NCBI GenBank assembly: GCA_963854565.1
Contig: CAWKZT010000038.1
Coordinates: 1-15,785, forward strand
Reading direction: 5' to 3'
Origin: CAWKZT01 sp963854565
GTDB lineage: Bacteria; Actinomycetota; Acidimicrobiia; Acidimicrobiales; JAHEJN01
DNA: 15,785 nucleotides
The number at the start of each line of letters is the position of its first letter. Position 1 is the first letter of the stretch. The notes under the pieces were generated by a model. The model searched no databases, had not been told where the DNA came from, and saw nothing but the letters and a program-made list of their open reading frames with translations. Of this stretch, positions 1-7,075 are shown piece after piece. The translations under genes were made by a program, and so were the position numbers.

Positions 1-167
1 TATTGACTTACTCAGCCTTCGCAGGATTGATGTTTCTTATGAATTTGGCACAAATAGTGACTAACCGAAGTATCCGGTGTTCTCAAATGCCCAAGAATCT
101 TCGATCCTTCCCGCGGTGGAGCCCGGACAATAACCTTCCTTTGTATGTATTTGTCCGTACTTGACGT
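1..167. other. non-coding leader region before the GntR regulator
   Basis: No gene is supported here. One plus-strand frame is open from base 3 to a TGA at 162-164 and begins with a hydrophobic stretch. It could be the tail of a gene entering from the left, but it is too short to judge. The right end holds CGGACAA (124-130) and, inverted 20 bases later, TTGTCCG (151-157). The second arm belongs to the repeat described separately. Confidence 0.4.
149..160 (+). promoter_or_regulatory. candidate GntR operator, copy 1 (ATTTGTCCGTAC)
   Basis: The 12-mer ATTTGTCCGTAC lies 7 bases before the ATG of the GntR-family gene and recurs exactly at 971-982 before sulP. The core TGTC-CG-TACT fits the general GntR operator form yGTM-N-KACy. 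An inverted partial copy (CGGACAA, 124-130) lies 20 bases upstream. Inference: an autoregulatory site covering the transcription or translation start of the regulator. It could instead be a shared promoter element. Confidence 0.5.
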
Positions 168-938
168 ATGGTTCTACCTGTGGCTATCAGAACCCTCTCC
201 CGCGATCACGATTTACCGCTTTGGGTGCAGCTTGAGGCTGATCTACAAATACGCCTCGAAGAGGGCGAGTTCGATGAACGGTTTCCTACCGATCATCAAC
301 TAGTTGAAGAGTACGGCGTTAGTCGCCATACGGTCCGCGAAGCTATTGGGTACTTGAACAAGACCGGGTTGCTTCGTCGTAAGCGGGGTCGCGGCACGGT
401 GGTCAACCGCACCGAGTTCGAACAAACACTGGGTTCGCTGTACAGCCTATTTCAGTCAATCGAGGCCTCTGGGGTAGAACAAACCAGCGAAGTCTTGGCT
501 CTTGAGATTGTGAAGGATTCCGTTGCGGCCGATCATTTGGGCCTCGATGGTGAAACCGACCTCGTCTATCTCGAACGTCTCCGTCTGGCAGGAGGCGAAC
601 CGCTCGCCGTCGACCGCACTTGGCTCCCCCTTGATGTGGGCGAACCGCTCCTCGACCGTGATTTCTCGCACACGGCGTTGTACATCGAAATTGAGGCAAG
701 CACCGGGAGTCGGCCAAATCGCGGCTGGGAACGACTCATGCCCATCATCCCGACTGCTGGCGATCGGCAGCACCTGTCGTTGGGAAACCGCGATGCTGCG
801 TTCCGGCTGGAGCGTCTCGGATTTCGCGACGACACGCCCATCGAATGGCGGGTAACCACTATCCGAGGAGACCGTTATCGCTTCGTTGCCGACTGGTCTA
901 TGGGTGCTACTTCCGAGCTAAAACTCGCTCCCAACTAG
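168..938 (+). CDS. GntR-family transcriptional regulator with UTRA ligand-binding domain (HutC/FarR type)
   Basis: A 256-aa DNA-binding regulator. Residues about 15-80 form a GntR winged helix: FPTDHQLVEEYGVSRHTVRE is the helix-turn-helix with recognition helix, and the KRGRGTVV stretch is the wing. Residues about 100-245 fit the UTRA effector domain of the HutC/FarR subfamily, in which a small molecule usually relieves repression. The length is typical. No good Shine-Dalgarno precedes the ATG; the 12-mer ATTTGTCCGTAC ends 7 bases before it. The gene is followed on the same strand by sulP and a persulfide dioxygenase-rhodanese gene, and the same 12-mer precedes sulP. I infer that it represses itself and the sulfur operon. 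The effector is unknown; a sulfur compound is plausible from context only. Confidence 0.9.
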   Translation: MVLPVAIRTLSRDHDLPLWVQLEADLQIRLEEGEFDERFPTDHQLVEEYGVSRHTVREAIGYLNKTGLLRRKRGRGTVVNRTEFEQTLGSLYSLFQSIEASGVEQTSEVLALEIVKDSVAADHLGLDGETDLVYLERLRLAGGEPLAVDRTWLPLDVGEPLLDRDFSHTALYIEIEASTGSRPNRGWERLMPIIPTAGDRQHLSLGNRDAAFRLERLGFRDDTPIEWRVTTIRGDRYRFVADWSMGATSELKLAPN

Positions 939-956
939 TCATAAAACACGCCGCAC

Positions 957-985
957 TTGCATTCAAGATCATTTGTCCGTACATT
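957..985 (+). promoter_or_regulatory. putative sulP promoter
   Basis: TTGCAT (957-962), 17 bases, then TACATT (980-985), which ends 7 bases before a GTG at 993. This suggests a leaderless mRNA starting at that GTG. The candidate operator 971-982 lies in the spacer and touches the -10, a position where a bound repressor would block RNA polymerase. The -35 match is weak. Confidence 0.4.
971..982 (+). promoter_or_regulatory. candidate GntR operator, copy 2 (ATTTGTCCGTAC)
   Basis: An exact second copy of the 12-mer at 149-160, here in the 54-base gap between the GntR gene and the sulP GTG. With the next base it reads TGTCCGTACA, an imperfect palindrome (TGT.CG.ACA). It overlaps the likely -10 region of sulP, consistent with repression by the adjacent regulator. 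Confidence 0.55.
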
Positions 986-992
986 TAGATAT

Positions 993-2258
993 GTGTCGAG
1001 TCGAAGGAACATAACTGCAGCACGGCCCGCTGTGGCGCGCTACTGGCCTGATGTCCTCGCCGGGCTAACCGTCGCCTCACTGTTTATTCCTCAGGCCATG
1101 GCCTACGCCCTCCTTGCTGGACTTCCCCCCGAGGTCGGTCTCTATGCCGCCACGGTTCCAGTCGCCGTTTACGCACTGTTCGGCACATCTCGCGTCCTCT
1201 CCATTGGGCCAGCGGCCATGGTCGCCGTTATGACAGCGGCAGCAGTCAGTTCTCAGGCTGATGAAGGCACGGCCGAATATGTCGAAGTTGCGGCAGTGCT
1301 GGCCATCTTGGTGGGTGCCGTGTACCTGGTTCTGTATGGCGCCCGACTCGGCCGCATCGTCAGCCTGATCACACCCCAGGCGCTCATTGGTTTCACCACT
1401 GGAGCCGTGGTGTTGATTGCGGCCAGTCAAATTAAACACTTCCTCGGGCTAGACATTTCGCGTCACCGCCAACTTCAGAACACGTTGAAAGTCGCTATCG
1501 AAAATCTCGATGGCGTTCACGGGCTAACGCTCGCCGTCGCTCTTACCAGTGTCGTAGTCCTACATCTACTGAAGACCTATTTGGGGCGACTTCCTGGGTC
1601 TTTGGTCGTCGTCGTTCTCGCCGTTATTGCCTCAGCCGTGTTCGACCTGGGAGATCATGGCGTGGGCACCGTGGGAAATATCCCGTCCTCGTTGCCATTA
1701 TTTAGTTCTCCAACCATGGACGGATCACTTGTACTCGCATTACTCCCGGCCGCCTTGGCAATCATGCTGGTTGGGTATGTGCAATCAATTGCGATCGCTC
1801 AGATGTTCACGCAGGACAAACCGGTGAGCCCAAGCCGCGAACTTCGAGCGCTAGGTCTGGCCAATGTTGCCTCCGGATTCTTCAGCGGAATGCCTGTGAG
1901 CGCCAGTTTCTCTCGCACCGCGGTGAACGCCCGGGCCGGAGCAAAGTCAGCTGTCGCGTCCCTCGTCGCAGTGGGCATGATCGTGCTCACGTTGCTTGTG
2001 CTGACGCCTGCCTTCGAGGTTCTTCCCACCGCGGCGTTGGCCGCGATTATCATCGTGGCGGTCCTCGGAATGATAGACATCCCCAAGATTCGAGAATACG
2101 CGCGCCATCGACCATCACTCATTGTGATGCTGGTTGTCGGCCTCGTCACCGTTGCCGTGGGCATTGAATATGGCATTGTTGCTGCCGCCATTGCCTCCGC
2201 TATTACCCATCAACACAATCCCCTTACCGCCGAAAAAACTCTCGAAGTGGTCTCATGA
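993..2258 (+). CDS. SulP-family anion transporter lacking a STAS domain
   Basis: A 421-aa polytopic membrane protein of the SulP (SLC26-like) family, which carries sulfate and other anions. The family signature PQAMAYALLAGLPPEVGLYA lies near residues 33-52, followed by the GTSRVLSIGPAA segment and many hydrophobic helices. The late helices (SFSRTAVNARAGAKS, then AALAAIIIVAVLGMIDIPKI) are also typical. The protein ends just after the last membrane helix, so the cytoplasmic STAS domain carried by most SulP proteins is absent. I chose GTG 993: the farther TTG (957) coincides with a possible -35 and the candidate operator, whereas 993 follows a TACATT -10 by 7 bases. GTG 1032 is also possible. 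The stop overlaps the next gene's ATG (ATGA), implying translational coupling. From context the cargo may be sulfite, sulfate or thiosulfate made by the partner enzyme; direction and substrate are inference. Confidence 0.85.
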   Translation: MSSRRNITAARPAVARYWPDVLAGLTVASLFIPQAMAYALLAGLPPEVGLYAATVPVAVYALFGTSRVLSIGPAAMVAVMTAAAVSSQADEGTAEYVEVAAVLAILVGAVYLVLYGARLGRIVSLITPQALIGFTTGAVVLIAASQIKHFLGLDISRHRQLQNTLKVAIENLDGVHGLTLAVALTSVVVLHLLKTYLGRLPGSLVVVVLAVIASAVFDLGDHGVGTVGNIPSSLPLFSSPTMDGSLVLALLPAALAIMLVGYVQSIAIAQMFTQDKPVSPSRELRALGLANVASGFFSGMPVSASFSRTAVNARAGAKSAVASLVAVGMIVLTLLVLTPAFEVLPTAALAAIIIVAVLGMIDIPKIREYARHRPSLIVMLVVGLVTVAVGIEYGIVAAAIASAITHQHNPLTAEKTLEVVS

Positions 2259-3616
2259 AGCTCACCCAGTACTACCTCGATTGCTTGTCCCAAGCCTCGT
2301 ACCTCATTGGCGACGAGACCACGGGTCGCGCCGTGGTGGTCGATCCGCGTCGTGATGTCGGTGAGTATGTGGCCGATTCCGAAGCAGCGGGATTCACGAT
2401 CGAACTAGTCATTGAAACCCATTTCCACGCCGATTTCTTGTCCGGTCACCTTGAGCTTGCCGAGGCAACCGGAGCCGAAATCGTCTTCTCGTCTGTGGCC
2501 ACCACCGAATTTGCATCTCGTGCGGTCCACCACGGCGAGCGGTACTCCTTAGGCGATGTACTCCTTGAGTTCCGACACACCCCTGGGCACACGCCGGAGT
2601 CGATGAGCATTGTTGTTTGGGAGCACGCCGACGATGCCGAGCCCTATGCGGTACTGACGGGTGACACGCTGTTTATTGGCGATGTGGGCCGCCCTGATCT
2701 ATTGGGTTCGTTGGGTACTACCAAAGAAGAACTGGCCAATCAGTTGTACGACAGTTTACATAACGAGATTCTCACGTTGCCTGATTCCACTCGGGTCTAC
2801 CCCGCTCACGGGGCGGGATCAGCATGTGGCAAGAACCTGTCCACCGAAACATGGTCCACAATCGGCGATCAGCGCGAAACCAACTATGCGCTCACTGCAC
2901 CCGACAAGGCCACCTTTGTCGGTCTGGTTACCGAAGGCCAGCCACCAGCACCGGGGTACTTCGTCTACGACGCCGTGCTCAATCGCAAAGATCGCGAGTT
3001 GCACGACGAGACCGAGTTACCAGTGGCGTTGTCCCTAGCGGAAGCAACAATTTTGGCTGATGGTGGGGCAATATTACTCGACGGGCGCGACCCCGAAATC
3101 TTTGCTCATGGTCACCTAGCTGGGTCAATCAACGTTGGGCTACAGGGTCGCTACGCCGAGTTTGCCGGGTCGATGTTTACCTCCGATGTCGACATCGTGT
3201 TGGTTGTCGACGAGGGCTTCGAACTGGAAGCAAAGAACCGCTTGGCTCGCATTGGATTCGACCGTGTGGCCGGCTTCCTTAGCGATCCGCCTGCGGTTAT
3301 GGCCGCCCACCCCGACCGCACCGCGGTGGCTTCTCGCCTTACCGGTACACAGTTCCGCGAACGCCAGGCCGCGGTTGCTGGTCTACAACTGGTCGACGTT
3401 CGCAATCCGGGCGAAGTTGCTTTGGGTGCCCTTGATGGGTCTATCTCTATTCCAGTGGGGCAAATTCCTGCTCGTTTGGAGGAGCTTGATGCTGATGCCC
3501 CCACCGTTGTGTATTGCGCGGGCGGATATCGCTCGTCGGTCGCCGCTAGCCGGTTGCGTCAGGCTGGGTTCACCGATGTGAGCGACATCATTGGTGGCTA
3601 CCTCGCGGTTACTTAA
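2255..3616 (+). CDS. CstB-like persulfide dioxygenase-rhodanese fusion (MBL fold plus two rhodanese domains)
   Basis: A 453-aa cytosolic enzyme. Residues 1 to about 225 form an ETHE1-type metallo-beta-lactamase domain with probable iron ligands His56 (in THFHAD), His112 (HTPGHTPES) and Asp137 (TGDTLFIGDVGRPDLLG), plus His185 (YPAHG). Phe61 replaces the last His of the HxHxDH motif, and His65 follows in SGHLELAE, as I recall for CstB-type enzymes. Residues about 255-350 form a rhodanese-like domain with no catalytic Cys. Residues about 362-453 form an active rhodanese domain with Cys421 in the loop CAGGYRS. This order and length match CstB, which oxidises low-molecular-weight persulfides to sulfite and transfers sulfur to give thiosulfate. 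It is coupled to the SulP gene by a 4-nt overlap and lies under a nearby GntR regulator: a sulfide/persulfide detoxification unit. Its 3' end lies 9 bases from the convergent MalY-like gene. Confidence 0.88.
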   Translation: MKLTQYYLDCLSQASYLIGDETTGRAVVVDPRRDVGEYVADSEAAGFTIELVIETHFHADFLSGHLELAEATGAEIVFSSVATTEFASRAVHHGERYSLGDVLLEFRHTPGHTPESMSIVVWEHADDAEPYAVLTGDTLFIGDVGRPDLLGSLGTTKEELANQLYDSLHNEILTLPDSTRVYPAHGAGSACGKNLSTETWSTIGDQRETNYALTAPDKATFVGLVTEGQPPAPGYFVYDAVLNRKDRELHDETELPVALSLAEATILADGGAILLDGRDPEIFAHGHLAGSINVGLQGRYAEFAGSMFTSDVDIVLVVDEGFELEAKNRLARIGFDRVAGFLSDPPAVMAAHPDRTAVASRLTGTQFRERQAAVAGLQLVDVRNPGEVALGALDGSISIPVGQIPARLEELDADAPTVVYCAGGYRSSVAASRLRQAGFTDVSDIIGGYLAVT

Positions 3617-3625
3617 GGGCCGTTC

Positions 3626-4804
3626 CTAACCCTGGAGGTGAGGAATAACTCGGTCCAAGATGGTGTCGAGGTTAGATTCCGACGTCGCAAAGTTGAAACG
3701 GATGTAGCCATCGCCTCCCGTTCCAAACAGGTTTCCTTCGGAGAAGCGCACTTTAGCGATCTCCTTCAAACGATCGGCCGGATCGGCACCCAAATCACAG
3801 GCACTCACGTCGAGGAACGCTAGATAGGTCGCCTCGGGCCTATGCCCTTTTACCAAAGGCGCCTCCGTTGCCAGGCGGTCAAAAAGCTGTTGGCGGCGGG
3901 CCCCCAAATACGGCATGAGCCCATCAAGCCATGCGTGGCCATGCGTCCAAGCAGCGATGGTGGTGTCAAGACCGGCCCGACTGGCACGGCCGAGCAGTAA
4001 CGGCGGATTGGCCTTAACAAATCGGTCCTGAAGGTCAGCATTGCCGAAGACCCCTAGTGCGGCCCGCACCCCGGAGAGGGCAAAGGTCTTCCCGGCCGAC
4101 ACCACACTGATGACACGCTCGGCGGCGCCGTCGATAGTTAGCAGGGGGCTAAATTCAGTGCCGGGGAAGACGATGTCGGCGTGGATCTCGTCGGAAATAA
4201 TGACGATGTCATGTTTCGCTGCCACAGCCACCATGTCGGTTAGCTGTTGGCGCGACATAACTCGGCCGGTGGGATTATGCGGATGCGCCAACAGCATTGA
4301 TCGGACCCGAGGGTTATTGGTAAGTACCCGGTCAAGTTCATCGACGTCGAACTCCCACCCGGTTTCGGTGTTCTTCATCGTCCATTCGACTTGTTCGCGG
4401 CCCGTTTGTCCCGACACCATCAAGAAGGGGAAATAGATGGGTGGTGTCACCACGAACGCCTCATCCGGTGCACTCATTGCGGTAATCCCGGCAAACACGC
4501 CTTGGAGACAATCCACAAGTGGCTGTGTGAGTTCGGGATCGATATCCCAGTCGTAGCGATCCTTCGCCCATTTGGCATAGGCCGGGGCGATCAGACTTTT
4601 GTGAACGCAGTAGCCAAAGGCTTCTTGGTCGGCCACGAGGTGCATGGCATCGGCAATCTCGGGCGGGCGCTTGAAATCGTGCTCAGCTATCCATGCCGGA
4701 AGAACTTCTGGGCCGTCGATAGTCCACTTGTGTTGGTGTGCATCACGTTTATTTTGCACGTCGAAGTCATCGAAGAATCGGTGGTCATACGCAGGTGAAC
4801 TCAT
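3626..4804 (-). CDS. MalY/PatB-type PLP-dependent aminotransferase or C-S beta-lyase
   Basis: A 392-aa fold-type I PLP enzyme of the MalY/PatB subgroup, whose characterised members cleave cystathionine or other cysteine conjugates (beta-lyase) or transaminate. Visible residues: HPHNPTG (Asn177), ISDEIHAD (Asp205), SAGKTFALSG (Lys239, Schiff base) and YIRFNFA (Arg369, carboxylate binding). The N-terminal PAWIAEHDFKRPPEI corresponds to the usual 'P-W-A-D-M-D-F' segment of MalY, with AEHDF here. I start at ATG 4804 (MSSPAYDHRFFDDF) because family members begin shortly before this segment; ATG 4849 in the same frame would add 15 unsupported residues. It is convergent with the persulfide dioxygenase gene and divergent from the selenoprotein operon. 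A C-S lyase releasing H2S or thiols would fit the sulfur context, but that link is inference. Confidence 0.85.
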   Translation of the reverse strand: MSSPAYDHRFFDDFDVQNKRDAHQHKWTIDGPEVLPAWIAEHDFKRPPEIADAMHLVADQEAFGYCVHKSLIAPAYAKWAKDRYDWDIDPELTQPLVDCLQGVFAGITAMSAPDEAFVVTPPIYFPFLMVSGQTGREQVEWTMKNTETGWEFDVDELDRVLTNNPRVRSMLLAHPHNPTGRVMSRQQLTDMVAVAAKHDIVIISDEIHADIVFPGTEFSPLLTIDGAAERVISVVSAGKTFALSGVRAALGVFGNADLQDRFVKANPPLLLGRASRAGLDTTIAAWTHGHAWLDGLMPYLGARRQQLFDRLATEAPLVKGHRPEATYLAFLDVSACDLGADPADRLKEIAKVRFSEGNLFGTGGDGYIRFNFATSESNLDTILDRVIPHLQG

Positions 4805-4909
4805 GGCGCCAATCAAATGGGGAACAGAGGGATACTGACCGTACCTCATCGACTAGATGGCCCCGAACTCGCCACGGAAACCGGCCCACGAGTATGCGAG
4901 TATGTAGGG

Positions 4910-6379
4910 GTGACTGCAACTACCGCTGATAACGACGCCCGACCTGCGATACCGGATGGGTTTGTGATTGTTGTCAAACAGGACTGCCCGACCTGCGTGC
5001 TTGTCGCGCCCGTTCTGATCGAGTTGGGGTTTGGTGATCAGGCGGTGACCGTCTATTCGCAAGATGATGCCAATTTTCCGGTTGCGGCCGAGTGGGTCAT
5101 CAACGACACCGATCTGGCAATGTCGTGGCACCACGAGATTGAAACGGTTCCGACGGTGCTGCGAGTGAGCAACGGTGTAGAGACCGACCGCATTGTGGGT
5201 TGGAGCGCATCGCAGTGGCGCACATTTTTTGACAAGCCAACATTGGGCGAAGACATCACCGACTATGCGCCGGGCTGCGGCTCACTGAGCGTCGATCCCA
5301 GTCGTACCGATGCCTTGCTCGCTTTGTACGGCGGCACTGGACTAGCCAGCCGCCGGGTTGAGTTCGCAGAGCTTGAAGATGAGTCAGAGGCCCTGTTTGA
5401 TCGCGGGTGGACCGACGGCCTGCCGATCGTTGCGCCCACCGAGACCCGGGTGGCGCGCATGCTTGAGGGTACGACGCGTCATGCCGACGACATGGTGGCC
5501 ATAATTCCTCCGAACCTCATCGAGTGCTCAGTGGAGAAGGTGGCCATCAATGCGGTGATGGCCGGCTGCAAGCCCGAGTACTTCCCAGTTGTGCTCACTG
5601 CCCTTGAGGCGGTGTGCACCGATGAGTTCAACATGCACGGCGTGTTGGCCACAACGATGGGTGTCGGGCCAATCTTCATCATCAATGGTCCAATTCGAGA
5701 TCAGATTGGGCTCAACTCCGGCATCAACGTCTTCGGTCAGGGCAACCGGGCCAACATGACTATTGGCCGAGCCGTTCAACTCGTTGTCAAGAATGTTGGC
5801 GGTGGCGAACCGGGCGGCATCGACCGTGCCACGCATGGCTCACCGAGCAAGCTGGGATTCTGCTTTGCTGAAGATGAGGAAGGTTCAGCGTGGGAGCCGC
5901 TCTCGGTTGAGCGAGGGTTTGACGAAGGCGTCAACACAGTTACTGCTTACTGTGGTGAGGGTCCGCACATCGTGATCGATCAAACGTCACGAACACCGGA
6001 GTCGCTGGCCAAGTTGCTGGCCATGTCTTTGCTGAATGCCAATGGTCCACGCACGTTCTTGGGGATTGATGCCATGTTGGTGGTGTCGCCCGAGCACATG
6101 AGCCGATTCGCCGACGCTGGTTGGTCGAAGGCTCGGCTGCGTGAAGAGTTGGACAAGTACCTCACTGTTGATGGCGCAACCGTTGCTCGTGGTGTCGATG
6201 GCATCGAAGATGGTGTCCCTGACATCTTTGCGGAGGGTCCAGTACCCAAGTTCAACCCGGATGGCGGGTTGCACATCGTGCATGCGGGTGGCCCGGCCGG
6301 TTTGTGGTCGGCAATCATCGGCGGCTGGGTCACCGGGCAAAAAGGTTCGATCACAACCACACGCGAAATCACCCCCTAA
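4910..6379 (+). CDS. thioredoxin-like (CPTC) plus large C-terminal domain protein, partner of the UGSC selenoprotein
   Basis: A 489-aa protein with no signal peptide. Residues about 16-115 look like a thioredoxin fold: FVIVVKQDCPTC gives a CxxC (Cys26, Cys29) at the end of the first strand, and TVPTV (Pro81) is in the cis-proline position. The Cys-Gly-Ser at 123-125 is the start of a linker. Residues about 150-489 form a second domain that I do not recognise as a characterised enzyme. It has conserved-looking blocks: GWTDGLPIVAPTETRV (167-181), PPNLIECSVEKVAINAVMAGC (200-220), FGQGNRANMTIGRA (275-288) and HAGGPAGLWSAIIGGW (458-473), with Cys206, 220, 236, 318 and 348. GTG 4910 is preferred: the ATG at 4817 lies 12 bases from the divergent gene's start, leaving no room for promoters, and the residues it adds look non-coding. 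It is followed 22 nt later by the selenoprotein gene, so the two are probably co-transcribed. The CPTC domain could reduce the selenoprotein or share its substrate; this is inference. Confidence 0.75.
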   Translation: MTATTADNDARPAIPDGFVIVVKQDCPTCVLVAPVLIELGFGDQAVTVYSQDDANFPVAAEWVINDTDLAMSWHHEIETVPTVLRVSNGVETDRIVGWSASQWRTFFDKPTLGEDITDYAPGCGSLSVDPSRTDALLALYGGTGLASRRVEFAELEDESEALFDRGWTDGLPIVAPTETRVARMLEGTTRHADDMVAIIPPNLIECSVEKVAINAVMAGCKPEYFPVVLTALEAVCTDEFNMHGVLATTMGVGPIFIINGPIRDQIGLNSGINVFGQGNRANMTIGRAVQLVVKNVGGGEPGGIDRATHGSPSKLGFCFAEDEEGSAWEPLSVERGFDEGVNTVTAYCGEGPHIVIDQTSRTPESLAKLLAMSLLNANGPRTFLGIDAMLVVSPEHMSRFADAGWSKARLREELDKYLTVDGATVARGVDGIEDGVPDIFAEGPVPKFNPDGGLHIVHAGGPAGLWSAIIGGWVTGQKGSITTTREITP

Positions 6380-6401
6380 CGACGAAGTAAGGTCATTTCT
6401 G

Positions 6402-6917
6402 ATGAGCATTGTTCTTGATCCCACCAACGAGTCAACGCCGACTTCGCGCGAGCTTGTCGAGCGACCAGCAACGCTGGCCGGCCTCACCGTCGGACTACTC
6501 GATATTTCAAAGCCGAGGGGCAACGTCTTCTTGGATCACCTCGAAGGCCAACTTGCCAATCGCGGTGCCACGGTCAAGCGCTATATGAAGCCCACGTTCT
6601 CTAAGCCGGCCCCAGTTGATCTGCGTCACGAAATCGCCACCGAGTGCCATGCGGTGATTGAAGCGCTCGCCGATTGAGGATCTTGTACAACGTGCAGTGT
6701 GCACGACATCAGCGATCTTGAACGACGAGGAATCCCCGGAGTGTTTGTGGCGTCCGACGTCTTCGTCGATGCCGCCCAAACCCAGGCCACAGCGTTGGGT
6801 CTAGACGTAGCAAGGGTCTTTGTGGCTCACCCAATCCAGGACCGAACCGACGCCGAGATGATCACATTAGCTGACGGAGCAATCGATGCTCTCGTCGCCG
6901 CCATTACGGCGTCATAG
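6402..6917 (+). CDS. UGSC-family selenoprotein, in-frame UGA (6675-6677) read as selenocysteine
   Basis: Read straight through TGA at 6675-6677 this is one 171-aa protein with selenocysteine at position 92: U92-G-S-C95-T-T-C98. The reading frame before and after the TGA is the same and stays open to TAG at 6915-6917. The downstream part (DISDLERRGIPGVFVASDVF, then VARVFVAHPIQDRTDAEM) is ordinary protein sequence with no plausible independent start. The U-G-x-C-T-x-C motif followed by an 'ERRGIP' helix resembles, from memory, the Sec site of GrdB of glycine reductase (UGTCTRC), and it defines the UGSC (seleno)protein family known from marine metagenomes. A SECIS-like hairpin follows the UGA. 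The start ATG has AAGTAAGG about 9 nt upstream. Standard gene callers would split or truncate the gene. Its role is probably a thiol/selenol redox or reductive-cleavage reaction with the upstream CPTC protein; the substrate is unknown. A nonsense mutation is the less likely alternative. Confidence 0.9.
6691..6705 (+). promoter_or_regulatory. putative bacterial SECIS element of the UGSC gene
   Basis: CGTGCA (6691-6696), GTG loop (6697-6699), TGCACG (6700-6705): a perfect 6-bp hairpin. The apical loop begins 19 nt after the end of the UGA (6677), inside the usual 16-37 nt window for bacterial SECIS elements, and the loop starts with G as SelB recognition generally requires. It lies within the coding sequence, as in other bacteria. 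Confidence 0.8.
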
Positions 6918-6968
6918 ATCAACTGTTGCGAAGTGAGAATGCAACTCATCGAAACCCACACCAAGCCA

Positions 6969-7003
6969 GCCGGCATAACCACATCGCCGCCCGCTATGCC
7001 GGC
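6969..7003. repeat. 9-bp inverted repeat between the UGSC gene and the amidase gene
   Basis: GCCGGCATA (6969-6977) and TATGCCGGC (6995-7003) are perfect complements separated by 17 bases. They sit 52 bases after the selenoprotein stop and 72 bases before the amidase ATG. There is no following T tract, so it is either a U-less terminator or attenuator for the selenoprotein operon or an operator for the amidase. The rest of the 158-base gap shows only a weak 5-bp hairpin (GTTGC 6925-6929, GCAAC 6941-6945). Confidence 0.5.
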
Positions 7004-7065
7004 CTTCCAGCCCACCCGTAACCTGGCGTTGCACTATTGTCTGAGAACACACCACCTGTTGTTCC

Positions 7066-7070
7066 GGGAG
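7066..7070 (+). promoter_or_regulatory. ribosome binding site deciding the amidase start
   Basis: GGGAG ends 5 bases before ATG 7076. This favours that ATG over the in-frame TTG at 7037, which has no such site and would add 13 residues not expected in the family. Confidence 0.7.
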
Positions 7071-7075
7071 AAATT

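Noticed and set aside
957..992. TTG 957 as the SulP start
   Set aside because: It overlaps the putative -35 and the repeated 12-mer. The extra 12 residues are not SulP-like, and GTG 993 fits a leaderless start.
4817..4909. ATG 4817 as the start of the CPTC-domain protein
   Set aside because: It would leave 12 bases between divergent genes, and the encoded residues look like intergenic sequence.
6402..6677. Pseudogene with a nonsense mutation
   Set aside because: The TGA lies exactly at the Sec position of a known UGSC motif, a SECIS-like hairpin follows at the right distance, and both sides remain in frame without other damage.
6699..6917. Separate 72-aa gene starting at GTG 6699
   Set aside because: It shares the frame of the upstream part, has no ribosome site, begins inside the SECIS stem-loop and carries the second half of the UGSC fold. 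One selenoprotein explains both pieces.
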